Shown in pieces: positions 9,439 to 19,476 of a stretch of DNA of 64,000 bases. Source of the stretch: an uncultured Lachnospiraceae bacterium (GTDB lineage: Bacteria; Bacillota; Clostridia; Lachnospirales; Lachnospiraceae); contig CAMVHB010000001.1 in NCBI GenBank assembly GCA_947167155.1, positions 27,047 through 91,046 on the forward strand, given 5' to 3'. The position numbers were made by a program, and so were the translations under genes. The notes beneath the pieces were generated by a model. It saw only the letters and a list, made by a program, of their open reading frames with translations, was not told the origin of the DNA and made no database searches. Positions within the stretch are counted from its first letter, which is position 1, and each line of letters opens with the position of its first letter.

Positions 9439-10735
9439 AACGAAGCGCCTCAATGGGATTTAAGCTAGCAGCCTTGTTCGCGGGGAAATAACCAAAGAAC
9501 AATCCGACTGCCGATGAAACACCAAGACTTATCACGATGCCGAGTATAGAAGGATCCGCCGGATAGCCAAGGAAGTAGGAAGCAACATTTCCCATCAATA
9601 TCCCGAAAACGACTCCTATTATCCCTCCGATCAGGCAGATGATCACGGCCTCCACGATGAACTGGGCCCTGATCGATGAATTTCTCGCACCAAGAGCCTT
9701 CCTCGTTCCTATCTCCCTCGTTCTTTCCGTTACGGAGACCAGCATTATGTTCATAACGCCTATGCCGCCCACAAGAAGGGCGATGCCGGCAATGATCGAT
9801 ATGGCAAGGGTTATCATCCCAAGCAGCTTATAAAACATGTTCAGGATGTTTTCATAGGTGACAACTGCTACTGTATAATGCGCATTGTTCCGAAAATAAG
9901 GTTCCAGGAAGCTCTTCACTTTTCCCTTCAGGCTGTTCGGATTGATCCCGTCCTTGGCAGAGACCTGAAAGAAGGAATACTGCCCGCTGCTGTGATCAAG
10001 AGTCATTGCAGTCTTCAGTGGGACATAGGTCGAATGGATGGAGGTTCCCATCTGCATCATCATGCCGTTTCGGCCATTTGTCTTGTAAACTCCTATCACC
10101 GTGAGAAGAACATCTCCGTAGCTTGTCTCTGCCGTGATCTCCCTTCCTATCGCATCCTTATAATTCTTCCCGAAAAGCCTTTTTGCGGTATATGTGGGAA
10201 TGAGGCAGGTATACTTTCCTTCATCGAAATCCGATGGAGAAAACATCGTGCCCTCAACCACATCTACTGAATTTGAGAGATAGAAGCCGACGCTTGTTCC
10301 GACTACAGAATTCTTTGCTTTCTTCCCTTCATAAGCGACATCAGCATTCCCGAGCTGGTCGTAGATGTTTACAGCATATATCTCATCCTTGAATTCCTCG
10401 CACATGGAATAGATCATCTCGGTGGTAATATAATCGCTCTGCTGCATTTTGGCGGAGCTTGAGCTCTTCCCAAAATTGAGTCCGTCCACCTTCAGGGCCT
10501 TTATCTCATCCTCTGTCTCTGTGCTGTTCTTCTTTTCCTGGACAGCGATGAAGACATCATTTGCTCCAAGCCCGTTCATCATGGAGGTGACATTTTTTGT
10601 GATGGAATTTCCTACAGTGAGTATTGCAATGACGGCGGAAACGCCTATGATGATGCCGAGCATTGTAAGAAATGCTCTCATCTTGTTTGATTTAAGACTC
10701 CTTAGAGCAAGGATGACATTTTCCTTGAAAAGCAT
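9431..10735 (-). CDS. MacB-type ABC transporter permease
   Basis: N-terminal SNKMRAFLTMLGIIIGVSAVIAIL, periplasmic MacB_PCD-like domain, FtsX C-terminus GGIGVMNIMLVSVTERTREIGTRKALGA. Confidence 0.92.
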   Translation of the reverse strand: MLFKENVILALRSLKSNKMRAFLTMLGIIIGVSAVIAILTVGNSITKNVTSMMNGLGANDVFIAVQEKKNSTETEDEIKALKVDGLNFGKSSSSAKMQQSDYITTEMIYSMCEEFKDEIYAVNIYDQLGNADVAYEGKKAKNSVVGTSVGFYLSNSVDVVEGTMFSPSDFDEGKYTCLIPTYTAKRLFGKNYKDAIGREITAETSYGDVLLTVIGVYKTNGRNGMMMQMGTSIHSTYVPLKTAMTLDHSSGQYSFFQVSAKDGINPNSLKGKVKSFLEPYFRNNAHYTVAVVTYENILNMFYKLLGMITLAISIIAGIALLVGGIGVMNIMLVSVTERTREIGTRKALGARNSSIRAQFIVEAVIICLIGGIIGVVFGILMGNVASYFLGYPADPSILGIVISLGVSSAVGLFFGYFPANKAASLNPIEALRYE

Positions 10736-10755
10736 GGCTCTTTGGCTCCTTATTA

Positions 10756-11496
10756 TCAGACTGCGGAAAGATCGGGAGAATCCCCGCCATATATGATATT
10801 ACCGTCTCGCAGCGGCAGTATCCTCTCAGTCTCCTTTGCAAGCTCCGGCGAGTGGGTGATCAGAACTATGGTTATCCCCTGTTCCTTATGAAGCCTGTGG
10901 AAGATGTCCATCACAAGTCTTCCGGTCTTTGTGTCGAGCGCGCCGGTGGGCTCATCCGCAAGGATGATCGCGGGACTGTTTGCCATAGCACGCGCTATCG
11001 CGACACGCTGCTTCTGTCCTCCTGAAAGCTCCTCGGGAAGATGCTTTGCCCTATCCTCCATCTCCACAAGAGAGAGAAGTTCCATTGCTCTCTCCCTTCT
11101 TTTCCTTGCAGAAACTCCGGCATAAAGCATCGGGAGCTCAACATTTGAGAGTGCTGTGGTCTTTGATATCAGATTGTAGGTCTGGAAAACGAAGCCTATC
11201 TTCTGGTTTCTGATGTCTGAAAGCTCGTCTTCGTCAGCCTCCTCGACATTGATCCCGTCAAGATAATATGTCCCGGACGTGGGCTTGTCCAAAACTCCGA
11301 TCACATTCATGAGAGTGGATTTTCCGGAGCCGGAGGGACCGACTATCGAAACAAACTCCCCTCTTTTTACATCCATCGATATTCCATGGAGTATCTCAAG
11401 CTCATTGGGGCGTCCGATATAGAATTTCTTCACTATATCCTTCAGCCTGATGACGTATTCTTTATTGTTTTCTGAAGATGGAACAGTACTATCCAT
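10756..11496 (-). CDS. ABC transporter ATP-binding protein (MacB/LolD-like)
   Basis: Walker [23 protein letters not shown] signature, ADEPTGALD Walker B. Confidence 0.95.
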   Translation of the reverse strand: MDSTVPSSENNKEYVIRLKDIVKKFYIGRPNELEILHGISMDVKRGEFVSIVGPSGSGKSTLMNVIGVLDKPTSGTYYLDGINVEEADEDELSDIRNQKIGFVFQTYNLISKTTALSNVELPMLYAGVSARKRRERAMELLSLVEMEDRAKHLPEELSGGQKQRVAIARAMANSPAIILADEPTGALDTKTGRLVMDIFHRLHKEQGITIVLITHSPELAKETERILPLRDGNIIYGGDSPDLSAV

Positions 11497-11500
11497 TATC

Positions 11501-12979
11501 TCAGACCCCGCCTGCAGAGCCCATCATATTGAGAAGGTCTTCGACCGATTCCTCTGAAGTAGTCCTTATGATCTTCACCTGCATGCCTTCGCTGATCCCC
11601 TCGCCTTTGACCTCGATATAGTATGTTCCTTCTATACCCTTTTCCACCGGTATCTTTTCAAAGGTCACCTTCTGATCTTCTGTTTCGGGCTCTATTATTT
11701 TTTCAATAAAGAAACTGCCGTCTTCGTCTTTCTGTACAGCATCATAGGGAACTGTCATCACGTTTTCCGCCCGATCGGTCACGATGCTGACCCTTACATT
11801 CATTCCAAGCCGCAGCCTTTCAGACTTCTGGTCGAGGCTTATCATGACCCTGTATCTCGCGGAACCGGAGGAGCCCCCTCCCATCATCGAAAGCATTGAG
11901 GATGAAACTCCGGTCCCTTCTATAAGGCTCGAGAGATCAAGTCCTCCCGCCCCGCTCGTCTCCGGCTTTGGCGCGACAAAGGTCACAGTTCCGGGAAGCT
12001 CGTCATTTCTGGTGGCGTCGGTCTTAAGTATGGCCTGCATGCCTTCGTGCACATCAGGGACATCATATTCGTCGACATAGGACTTGACCTCCATGATGTC
12101 CTCACCCTCTACCATGCAGACTACTCCGCCGGTGTAGATGTCTCCCGGTTTCACCTTTACTTCAGTGACAGTCCCCGCAGAGGGAGCGCGCATGACGCAG
12201 GCTTCTATCCTTCGGTCTATGGATAATACCTGGTCGGAAAGCGCCTTTATTGCCTGATCTGTCGTTTCATCATAGGTATCGAGCAGTGTGTCAGTCACGC
12301 TGCTTGCACCTTCATTCAGCTTCTCAAGGGTCTCGGTAAGGGTTGAGATATTATTTTGGCGGTTCGTTACATCGGCCTCCCGGGCAGCGAGAATGGCATA
12401 GAGTGTCTGTGCAACGGTATCACCCTCTGTGCCGCCGCGATTGAGATAATTGTTGTAATTGTCGAGTGCCTGGCTGTAATTCTTTTGTGCTTCTGAAAAT
12501 GCCGCCTGTGCGCTTTGAAGGGCATTCTGCGTATCCTCTATATTTTTCTGCCGCTGCTCATCCTGCCTCTCGAGAAGTTTGTTGTAATCCTGCTGCCTTT
12601 CATATCTCGATTTTCTGATGGAAGCGATCTGGGAATTGATGTCATCCTTCTGCTTGTTCAGAGACTCCGTATCTATCTCGACCAGGGTATCGCCCGAATT
12701 TACCTTGTCCCCGACGGAAACATGCACTGACAGGACCTTCTGCCCGAGAAGCTCCGTATTCTTTATCTCATGGGAGTCGGAAGCTACGATCGTCCCCGAA
12801 GCCGCGACAGACCTGACTACCGTCCGCTTCTCCGCGACACCGACAGTATAATCATCCTCGCCGTTGGCGCTCGCGGCATTTCTGTTCCTCATGTATAGAA
12901 ACACTCCTGCCATGACCGCTATTACGATCAGAAATATAAAGACCTTCCTGTGTTTTTTGAGAAAAGAAGTTTTTTTCAT
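11501..12979 (-). CDS. MacA/HlyD-family membrane fusion protein
   Basis: N-terminal TM; VGDKVNSGDTLVEIDTESL biotinyl-lipoyl-like half motif, long coiled coil, APSAGTVTEVKVKPGDIY second half. Confidence 0.9.
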   Translation of the reverse strand: MKKTSFLKKHRKVFIFLIVIAVMAGVFLYMRNRNAASANGEDDYTVGVAEKRTVVRSVAASGTIVASDSHEIKNTELLGQKVLSVHVSVGDKVNSGDTLVEIDTESLNKQKDDINSQIASIRKSRYERQQDYNKLLERQDEQRQKNIEDTQNALQSAQAAFSEAQKNYSQALDNYNNYLNRGGTEGDTVAQTLYAILAAREADVTNRQNNISTLTETLEKLNEGASSVTDTLLDTYDETTDQAIKALSDQVLSIDRRIEACVMRAPSAGTVTEVKVKPGDIYTGGVVCMVEGEDIMEVKSYVDEYDVPDVHEGMQAILKTDATRNDELPGTVTFVAPKPETSGAGGLDLSSLIEGTGVSSSMLSMMGGGSSGSARYRVMISLDQKSERLRLGMNVRVSIVTDRAENVMTVPYDAVQKDEDGSFFIEKIIEPETEDQKVTFEKIPVEKGIEGTYYIEVKGEGISEGMQVKIIRTTSEESVEDLLNMMGSAGGV

Positions 12980-13747
12980 TTATCCCTTCCCGTTGAATAC
13001 CGAAAGCGTTGCCTTGTATATCCTGTTTCCGAGTTCCTGGTCCTTAAAGACCTTGATGAGGCCGATATCATAATTGTGCTTGTCAGGAGCCTGCGAAAAG
13101 ACATTGTATATCTTCGTATAATCCGTCGGCTTCAGATTCATGTCCTTTACCTTGAGCCTTATCTGCGCCTTGTTGGCGTTTGAGATCTTCGGCTTTTTCG
13201 TGCCGGAGGATTTTTCTTCGTTTTCGGGAGCCTGCTTTTTACTATCCGAAGGTGCTTTTGCTTCGGCTGTCTTTTGTGATTTTTTTTGAACCGCACCCTT
13301 TTTATTCTTCGATGCGACTGCGTTCCCCTTCTTTGCAGTTGACTTTCCCGATGATTTTCTGCGCTTCACAGGGATCATTCCGCCGATAGAATCCTGCCTT
13401 GAAAAATGGACCTTTCTCCCGACGAAATCCTGGGTATTGAAAAGATCAAGTACCGAGTCAAAGCCTGTGTCCCTGCTTATCACAATAAACTCCGTCTGAT
13501 CCGTCGTTCCTACAAGATACCCCGAAAGTGCCGCAAGCTGAAAATCAAGATAATTCTTCGCGGTCTTTCTGATCTCAATATAACGCATCGTTGCGCCGGA
13601 CTTCTGTACATCTATGTGTAGGTTCATGGGGATAGTGGACGATGAATCGCTGTAAAAGAGCACCACCTCATCGCCCTCATTCAAGGCCGCGACCCCTTCA
13701 AGGCCGGAAAAATTCACATTCTCATAGTCAATCAAATATACACTCAT
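12980..13747 (-). CDS. PIN/NYN-like predicted nuclease-fold protein with Lys-rich linker and conserved C-terminal module
   Basis: MSVYLIDYENVNFSGLEG... acidic N-terminal motif, FIVISRDTGFDSVL; linker KRRKSSGKSTAKKGNAVASKNKKGAVQKK; C-terminal KDMNLKPTDYTKIYNVFSQAPDKHNYDIGLIKVF. Confidence 0.65.
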   Translation of the reverse strand: MSVYLIDYENVNFSGLEGVAALNEGDEVVLFYSDSSSTIPMNLHIDVQKSGATMRYIEIRKTAKNYLDFQLAALSGYLVGTTDQTEFIVISRDTGFDSVLDLFNTQDFVGRKVHFSRQDSIGGMIPVKRRKSSGKSTAKKGNAVASKNKKGAVQKKSQKTAEAKAPSDSKKQAPENEEKSSGTKKPKISNANKAQIRLKVKDMNLKPTDYTKIYNVFSQAPDKHNYDIGLIKVFKDQELGNRIYKATLSVFNGKG

Positions 13748-13782
13748 AAAATGTCTTTCCTGTTTTCAAAATGTGTTCAAAT

Positions 13783-13828
13783 GGTGAAAAGATAGATAAT
13801 TATAGCATATTATCTACCTTTTTTCACC
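13783..13828 (-). terminator. Imperfect inverted repeat covering NUDIX gene 3' end
   Basis: GGTGAAAAGATAGATAAT ... ATTATCTACCTTTTTTCACC, long AT-rich stem with a small bulge. Confidence 0.45.
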
Positions 13829-14368
13829 AAAAGCCTTGTATGCAAGTATCCCGGCGACAGTCTTTGCGTCCTGGATCCTGAAGTCAAAGATCATCTGAAG
13901 AAGCTCATCAAGGGAATAAGCTCTGATATCTATCGATTCAGCGGGATCGAGACTCTGATCCCCTTCTTTCTTAAGTCCTGTCGCAAGATACACGTCTATC
14001 AGTTCATCACAGAAGGCGACCGTGGATTTCAGCGAAAGGAGCTTTTTTATTTCTCCCGCCCTGTAGCCTGTCTCCTCAAAAAGTTCCCTCTCTGCGCAGA
14101 CTCTCGTATCCTCCTCCTTTGAATCGCGGCTTCCGGCGGGAAGTTCGAGTGTGAACCTTTCAAGAGCCGGTCTGTATTGCCTTACCATAAGTATCCTTTT
14201 GTCATCCAGGACTGCGACCGCGCAGGCCGCGCCCTTCCTATGGGAGACAAAGTCCCAGTGCTCTATGGAGCCGTCGGGAAGCCTCATCTCATCATCATAG
14301 ATATCGAGTATGGAGCCGGCACGGACCAGCGTCCTTTTTACCCTCTCAACGCACTTTTCCCCGTTCAT
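13814..14368 (-). CDS. NUDIX hydrolase, ADP-ribose pyrophosphatase-like
   Basis: Nudix box GSRDSKEEDTRVCAERELFEETGYRAGE. True start MNGEKCVERV; upstream ORF-track sequence is a terminator hairpin. Confidence 0.9.
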   Translation of the reverse strand: MNGEKCVERVKRTLVRAGSILDIYDDEMRLPDGSIEHWDFVSHRKGAACAVAVLDDKRILMVRQYRPALERFTLELPAGSRDSKEEDTRVCAERELFEETGYRAGEIKKLLSLKSTVAFCDELIDVYLATGLKKEGDQSLDPAESIDIRAYSLDELLQMIFDFRIQDAKTVAGILAYKAFGEKR

Positions 14369-14389
14369 GTAAAAACTCCTTTCATACAA

Positions 14390-14422
14390 AAACTGCGCCG
14401 CGGAAGACCCGCGGCGCAGTTT
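14390..14422. terminator. Strong hairpin between rny and NUDIX gene
   Basis: AAACTGCGCCGCGG-aagac-CCGCGGCGCAGTTT, perfect 14-bp stem, T-rich flanks. Confidence 0.85.
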
Positions 14423-14433
14423 CTTTTGTTTTG

Positions 14434-15990
14434 TCACTTCGCGTAATCCGTTACTCTGGATTCTCTGATAACATTTACCTTGATCTGACCCGGATATTGA
14501 AGCTCGTCTTCTATCCTCTTTGAGATCTCTCTCGCAAGGATGACCATTTCCGCGTCGGAAACCTGTTCAGGAACTACCATGACACGTACCTCACGGCCTG
14601 CCTGGATTGCATAGGATTTCTCTACACCTTTGAATTCGTTTGTGATCGTCTCAAGCTGCTGGAGTCTCTGTGTATAAGCATCGAGAGTCTCCCGTCTTGC
14701 ACCGGGGCGGGCAGCACTTATAGTGTCCGCTGCTTGTACGAGGCAGGCAATGATCGTCTCTGCTTCCGTATCGCCGTGGTGGGAAGCCACAGCATTGATA
14801 ACGGTCTGATTCTCCTTGTACTTCCGGCAGATCTCGACACCCAGCTGAACATGAGAGCCTTCGCGCTCATGATCCACAGCCTTTCCGATGTCGTGAAGGA
14901 GTCCTGCCCTCTTTGCAAGACGGACATTCTCTCCGACCTCTCCTGCAAGAAGTCCTGTCAGCCACGCGACCTCGATTGAATGCTTCAGAGCATTCTGACC
15001 ATAGGAAGTACGATACTTCATCCTTCCGAGAAGCTTCACAAGATCGGGATCAAGTCCCTGGACTCCGGCTTCGAGAGTGGCTGCCTCACCGGCTTCGCGG
15101 ATGGAATTGTCAACCTCCCGCTTTGCCTTGTCGATCATCTCCTCAATCCTTGCGGGATGAATACGACCGTCCACTATCAGCCTTTCAAGTGCGATACGCG
15201 CTACCTCGCGTCTCACGGGATCGAAGGCTGAAAGCACTACTGCCTCGGGAGTATCGTCTATGATGATCTCCACACCGGTAAGATTCTCGAGGGTCCTGAT
15301 ATTCCTTCCCTCGCGGCCTATGATACGTCCCTTCATGTCGTCGCTTGGAAGCTGTACCACGGTAATGGTAGCTTCAGCTACATGATCTGCTGCGCATCTT
15401 TGTATCGCCGATACGACGATATCCTTTGCCTTCTTGTCGGCTTCTTCCTTGGCATGTGCCAGAGCTTCCTTGATAAGTCTCGCTGAATCCTGCTTTACAT
15501 CTTCTTCTACGGTCTTTAACAAGAAATCCTTTGCCTGCTCAGTTGTCAGGCCTGAAATTCGTTCGAGTTCCTGTACACGCTGTTCAGCGAGGGCTTCAAC
15601 CTCGACTGCCCTTTTCTTGAGCTGACCCTCTCTCGAGGCAAGGCTCTGTTCTCTCTTGTCCGCATTGTCGATCTTCTTGTCAAGATTCTCTTCCTTCTGC
15701 GCAACGCGATCCTCAGCCTTTGTGATCTCAGCTCTTCGTTCCCTGATCTCCTTGTCGAGATCATTCTTCACTCTGATCGATTCTTCCTTTACTTCAAGAA
15801 GAGCCTCTCTCTTCTTCTCCTCGGCCTCTTTCACGGCCTTGTCGATAATGGCTCTTGCCTGTCCGGAAGCATTATCAAGCTTTTTTTCGTCTTCTTTTTT
15901 GTGAAGCTTTGAAGAAATGATAAGGGTCACCGGAACAGCTATCACCAGAGTAACGATGATTGCGATGATGATTTGTACTATTACCGGCAT
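14434..15990 (-). CDS. rny: Ribonuclease Y; start [12 protein letters not shown] with GGAGGTGC Shine-Dalgarno
   Basis: N-terminal TM, coiled coil, KH ([31 protein letters not shown]), HD domain ([21 protein letters not shown]). Confidence 0.96.
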   Translation of the reverse strand: MPVIVQIIIAIIVTLVIAVPVTLIISSKLHKKEDEKKLDNASGQARAIIDKAVKEAEEKKREALLEVKEESIRVKNDLDKEIRERRAEITKAEDRVAQKEENLDKKIDNADKREQSLASREGQLKKRAVEVEALAEQRVQELERISGLTTEQAKDFLLKTVEEDVKQDSARLIKEALAHAKEEADKKAKDIVVSAIQRCAADHVAEATITVVQLPSDDMKGRIIGREGRNIRTLENLTGVEIIIDDTPEAVVLSAFDPVRREVARIALERLIVDGRIHPARIEEMIDKAKREVDNSIREAGEAATLEAGVQGLDPDLVKLLGRMKYRTSYGQNALKHSIEVAWLTGLLAGEVGENVRLAKRAGLLHDIGKAVDHEREGSHVQLGVEICRKYKENQTVINAVASHHGDTEAETIIACLVQAADTISAARPGARRETLDAYTQRLQQLETITNEFKGVEKSYAIQAGREVRVMVVPEQVSDAEMVILAREISKRIEDELQYPGQIKVNVIRESRVTDYAK

Positions 15991-16082
15991 TTTGTTACAG
16001 GAGCACCTCCTTAAAAGAATTTCATAAACGACAAAGATTGTAACTGTTTCACGAAAAAAAAGCAAGAAAACCAAAAAAAAGT

Positions 16083-16112
16083 TTGAAAAATGCCCTATGC
16101 CTATATTATAAT
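16083..16112 (+). promoter_or_regulatory. Promoter of tRNA-Val
   Basis: TTGAAA, 18-nt spacer, TATAAT, immediately upstream of tRNA. Confidence 0.65.
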
Positions 16113-16121
16113 ATTTCCGTT

Positions 16122-16195
16122 GCGACGGTAGCTCAGCTGGGATGAGCGCTTCCCTGACACGGAAGAGGTCACGTGTTCGATCCACGTCCGCCGCA
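16122..16195 (+). tRNA. tRNA-Val (anticodon GAC)
   Basis: Cloverleaf with CTTCC-CTGACAC-GGAAG anticodon arm, ACGTG-TTCGATC-CACGT T arm, 74 nt, no encoded CCA; acceptor GCGACGG/CCGCCGC has one A-C mismatch. Confidence 0.93.
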
Positions 16196-16200
16196 TAAAA

Positions 16201-16234
16201 AAACACCTCTTCGGCAAATACCGAAGAGGTGTTT
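16201..16234. terminator. Bidirectional terminator shared by tRNA-Val and the HerA-like gene
   Basis: AAACACCTCTTCGG-caaata-CCGAAGAGGTGTTT with T-run on both strands. Confidence 0.9.
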
Positions 16235-16236
16235 TT

Positions 16237-17805
16237 TTATCTCCTGAACAGGTTTCCGAGAATGCTGCGGCCGACGCTTCGGCCAAGCTGTGATACCGTC
16301 TTTCCGACTTCTCTTGTGATCGCCTTCCGAGTCCTTTCGGCCTCCTTCTTCTTTCTCTCCTCCTCTTTGATCCTCTCTCTTTCTGCTTTTACCGCGGCAG
16401 CTATCTCTGCCTTCTGCTCAGCGGCTCTTCTCTTCTCCTCTTCCTTTTCGGCAGCCGCTCTTTGCTTTTCCTCTTCCTTTGCGGTCACTGCCTCATTTTC
16501 TGCCTCAGCGTCTTGTTCTATTCTTTTCTTTAATGTCTCGTAAGCAGACTCCCTGTCGATCATATCTTTGTATTTTGTATAAAGGAGATTTTCCTTGATG
16601 AGAGCTTCTCTTTCAGCGTCTGTGACCGCGCCCATCCGTGAGGACGGAGGAAGCACCTTGATCTTTTCCGCCATCTTCGGAATGCCCTTTGTATCAAGGA
16701 GTGAAACTACGGCTGCTCCGGTCCCGAGGGACTGGATGGTCTCAAGTGTATCAAAAGCCGGATTTGCCCTGTAGGTCTCTGCAGCCTGTTTTACGGCCTT
16801 GATCTCCTTGGGAGTGTAGGCTCTGAGCGCGTGCTGAACCTTGTTCCCAAGCTGGTTCATTATCCCGTCGGGAACTTCCGAAGGATCCTGTGTCACAAAG
16901 TAGATCCCGACTCCCTTTGAGCGGATCAGCTTCACCACCTGCTCAACCTTCTGAAGGAGGGCCGGTGATATCCCGTCAAAAAGGAGATGTGCTTCATCAA
17001 AGAAGAATACCATCTTCGGCTTTTCCATATCGCCTACCTCGGGCAGGACCTCAAAGAGTTCCGAAAGAAGATAAAGAAGGAAGGTCGAATACATTGCCGG
17101 ATGAAGGATCAGCTTTCTCGCGTCAAGGATATTGATCTTCCCTCTTCCGTTTGAATCAACAGCGATAAGGTCCGAGATATCGATCGCAGGCTCTCCGAAG
17201 AACATGTCACCCCCTTCGGCTTCGAGCGCCGCGATAGAGCGGATTATGGCATTGACGGAATTCTTCGGGATGTTCCCGTATTCGGAGGAATATTTGTCAA
17301 TATTGTCCGCGGCATAAGTGAGCATCGCCTTCAGATCCTTCGTGTCAAGGAGAAGCTGACCCTCGTCATCCGCTATCCGAAAGATCACGGAAAGTATGTC
17401 AGTCTGGATATCATTGAGCCCCATATCCTTTGCAAGAAGCAAAGGTCCCATCTCCGAAACCGTTGTGCGAAGCGGCATCCCACCCTCTCCGAATACATCC
17501 CACAGATTGACGGGATAGCCCTTGAATGAAAAGCCCTTTTCATTAAGTCCCATCTTTTCGACGCGTTCAAGCGCTGAGCCCGAAGCCTCTCCCGGGAATG
17601 CCGTTCCGGAAAGGTCACCCTTCACATCCGAAAAGAAAACGGGTACTCCCGCATCGGAAAAACTCTCCGCAAGCACCTTCAAAGTAATGGTCTTTCCTGT
17701 TCCCGTAGCGCCGGATATGATGCCGTGCCGGTTTGCCATTGAGCTTTCAAGAAAGATCTCCTGCTCCTCACTCTTCCCCAAAAGGATATTGTTGTCTGAA
17801 TACAT
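16237..17805 (-). CDS. DUF853/HerA-like ATPase
   Basis: Walker A SGATGTGKT; FFSDVKGDLSGTAFPGE; KMVFFFDEAHLLFDG; C-terminal charged coiled coil. Confidence 0.88.
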   Translation of the reverse strand: MYSDNNILLGKSEEQEIFLESSMANRHGIISGATGTGKTITLKVLAESFSDAGVPVFFSDVKGDLSGTAFPGEASGSALERVEKMGLNEKGFSFKGYPVNLWDVFGEGGMPLRTTVSEMGPLLLAKDMGLNDIQTDILSVIFRIADDEGQLLLDTKDLKAMLTYAADNIDKYSSEYGNIPKNSVNAIIRSIAALEAEGGDMFFGEPAIDISDLIAVDSNGRGKINILDARKLILHPAMYSTFLLYLLSELFEVLPEVGDMEKPKMVFFFDEAHLLFDGISPALLQKVEQVVKLIRSKGVGIYFVTQDPSEVPDGIMNQLGNKVQHALRAYTPKEIKAVKQAAETYRANPAFDTLETIQSLGTGAAVVSLLDTKGIPKMAEKIKVLPPSSRMGAVTDAEREALIKENLLYTKYKDMIDRESAYETLKKRIEQDAEAENEAVTAKEEEKQRAAAEKEEEKRRAAEQKAEIAAAVKAERERIKEEERKKKEAERTRKAITREVGKTVSQLGRSVGRSILGNLFRR

Positions 17806-17834
17806 CTTTGTCCTCCTGTTTCAAAACAAAACCA

Positions 17835-19346
17835 TCAAAGCCCGTAAACTTCACCGTATTTCTCGTCAAGATAATCAAGGAAATCACAAGGTGTGAGTTC
17901 ACGCCCCGTGATATCAAATATCCACTCTGATGGTGTGAGGCGGTCAGCTTTTTTGAACACACGCTCTATCATCCAGGAATTTATCCTTTCGAGATTCCCT
18001 GAACGTACAGCCTCTCCTATGTCAAAGTCCCTATTCATCGCATTATAATACATCGAATTATAAAAATTTCCGATAGCGTATGTGGGAAAATAACCAAAAT
18101 CCGAAGACCAGTGCACATCCTGCAAAACGCCCTCCGCGTCATTTTCGGGAACGACGCCGAGAAGGTCCATGTACATTTCATTCCAGACCTTAGGCAGCTC
18201 TTCAACTGACAGTTCCCCTCCTATCAGTTTCTTTTCAAGCTCGTACCTGATGATGATATGAAGAGTATATGTGACCTCGTCTGCCTCTGTCCGTATCAGG
18301 GACGGCTCTACGATATTAACTCCTTCATAAAGCTCCCTTTCGGAAACATCTGACAGAGTCTTTGGTATTATCTCAAGCAATTTCGGATATATGAGACTGA
18401 TAAAGCTCTTTGATCGCCCTATCCTGTTCTCATAAAATCTTGAAACCGACTCATGCATCCCGAGGGTCTTTCCTTCAGTGATGAAGTATTCATGATTTTC
18501 CTTTGGCTGCATCATATCAAACATGAGATGCCCGCTCTCATGCATGATACTGTAGATATTCGAGAGGAACTGATCTTCATAATAATGCGTCGTGATCCTT
18601 ACATCATCATACGCCATCCTGTCAGTGAAGGCATGAGCGGATTCCGAGATGAGACTTCTTGTAGTGTCGACCAGGAGCACCTCCTGAAGCATTTTTGAGA
18701 TCTCTTTCTGCTTTTCGATCGGAACCTTTCTTGTCAGAAAATCCCGCCTGATCTTCTTTTTGCTCTTCTTTATCCGATCAAGAAGGGAAACTATTCTTTC
18801 CTTTGCTTCATCAAAGAGAGGATCGAGAATCTCTGTCGTCATCCCCCGCTCATACATATCAAGGAGGCGGTCATAGTCACTTTTCATCAAGCCTTTTTCC
18901 GTTTCATCTAGTACACGGAGCGAAGCTCTTTTTTTATTATTCCCGATCACCCCTTGAAGTGATTTTGAAAAGATTGAAAAATCCGCGCTCGCCTTTGCCT
19001 TTTCCCAGTCGAGGAAGGCCTGCTGCTCCTGAAGCGAGAATGAATAAGCTTCCTCCTCCGTAATATTCTTCTCCATCCGATAAGTGCGGTAAGCCTCAAT
19101 CACCATGGCTCTCTCCCACTCATCCATCGATTCGATATGCTTCAGTGAGGAAAGAAGGACCGAAACAAAGGACGGCTCCTTCCGGACTTTTAAAGCCTCA
19201 TTTTCAAGAAATGCTATGAGTTCACCTTCGTGCTCCTTTGCGTTTTTTGGCGAGATAGTCGACATGTCAAAATTGATATAGCTTGCAGCGGCACGGAAAT
19301 TCTCAGCGCGCTTCAGAGCGTTCTTCAATTCATTTAGTTCGTTCAT
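17835..19346 (-). CDS. M32-family carboxypeptidase
   Basis: HEXXH as MHESGHLMFDM; HITEGKTLGMHES-like YFITEGKTLGMHESVSRFYEN; DVHWSSDFGYFPTYAIGNFY. Confidence 0.93.
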   Translation of the reverse strand: MNELNELKNALKRAENFRAAASYINFDMSTISPKNAKEHEGELIAFLENEALKVRKEPSFVSVLLSSLKHIESMDEWERAMVIEAYRTYRMEKNITEEEAYSFSLQEQQAFLDWEKAKASADFSIFSKSLQGVIGNNKKRASLRVLDETEKGLMKSDYDRLLDMYERGMTTEILDPLFDEAKERIVSLLDRIKKSKKKIRRDFLTRKVPIEKQKEISKMLQEVLLVDTTRSLISESAHAFTDRMAYDDVRITTHYYEDQFLSNIYSIMHESGHLMFDMMQPKENHEYFITEGKTLGMHESVSRFYENRIGRSKSFISLIYPKLLEIIPKTLSDVSERELYEGVNIVEPSLIRTEADEVTYTLHIIIRYELEKKLIGGELSVEELPKVWNEMYMDLLGVVPENDAEGVLQDVHWSSDFGYFPTYAIGNFYNSMYYNAMNRDFDIGEAVRSGNLERINSWMIERVFKKADRLTPSEWIFDITGRELTPCDFLDYLDEKYGEVYGL

Positions 19347-19476
19347 TTATCTTCGATCCTCCGTGTGTTTTTTCATCAATGCATCATATCATAACTGAGG
19401 TGGGTTTGGTTGTCGAATGCCGAAAAATAATGTATTATTCTGATAAGTATTTGGCTTTGATCGAAAAAGGATTGAT

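Noticed and set aside
14369-14437. N-terminal extension of the NUDIX ORF ([23 protein letters not shown])
   Set aside because: Encoded by the rny/NUDIX terminator hairpin; the start is at 14368.
15991-16206. Upstream part of the RNase Y ORF ([28 protein letters not shown]) and ORF 16101..16286
   Set aside because: Antisense translation of tRNA-Val(GAC); RNase Y starts at 15990.
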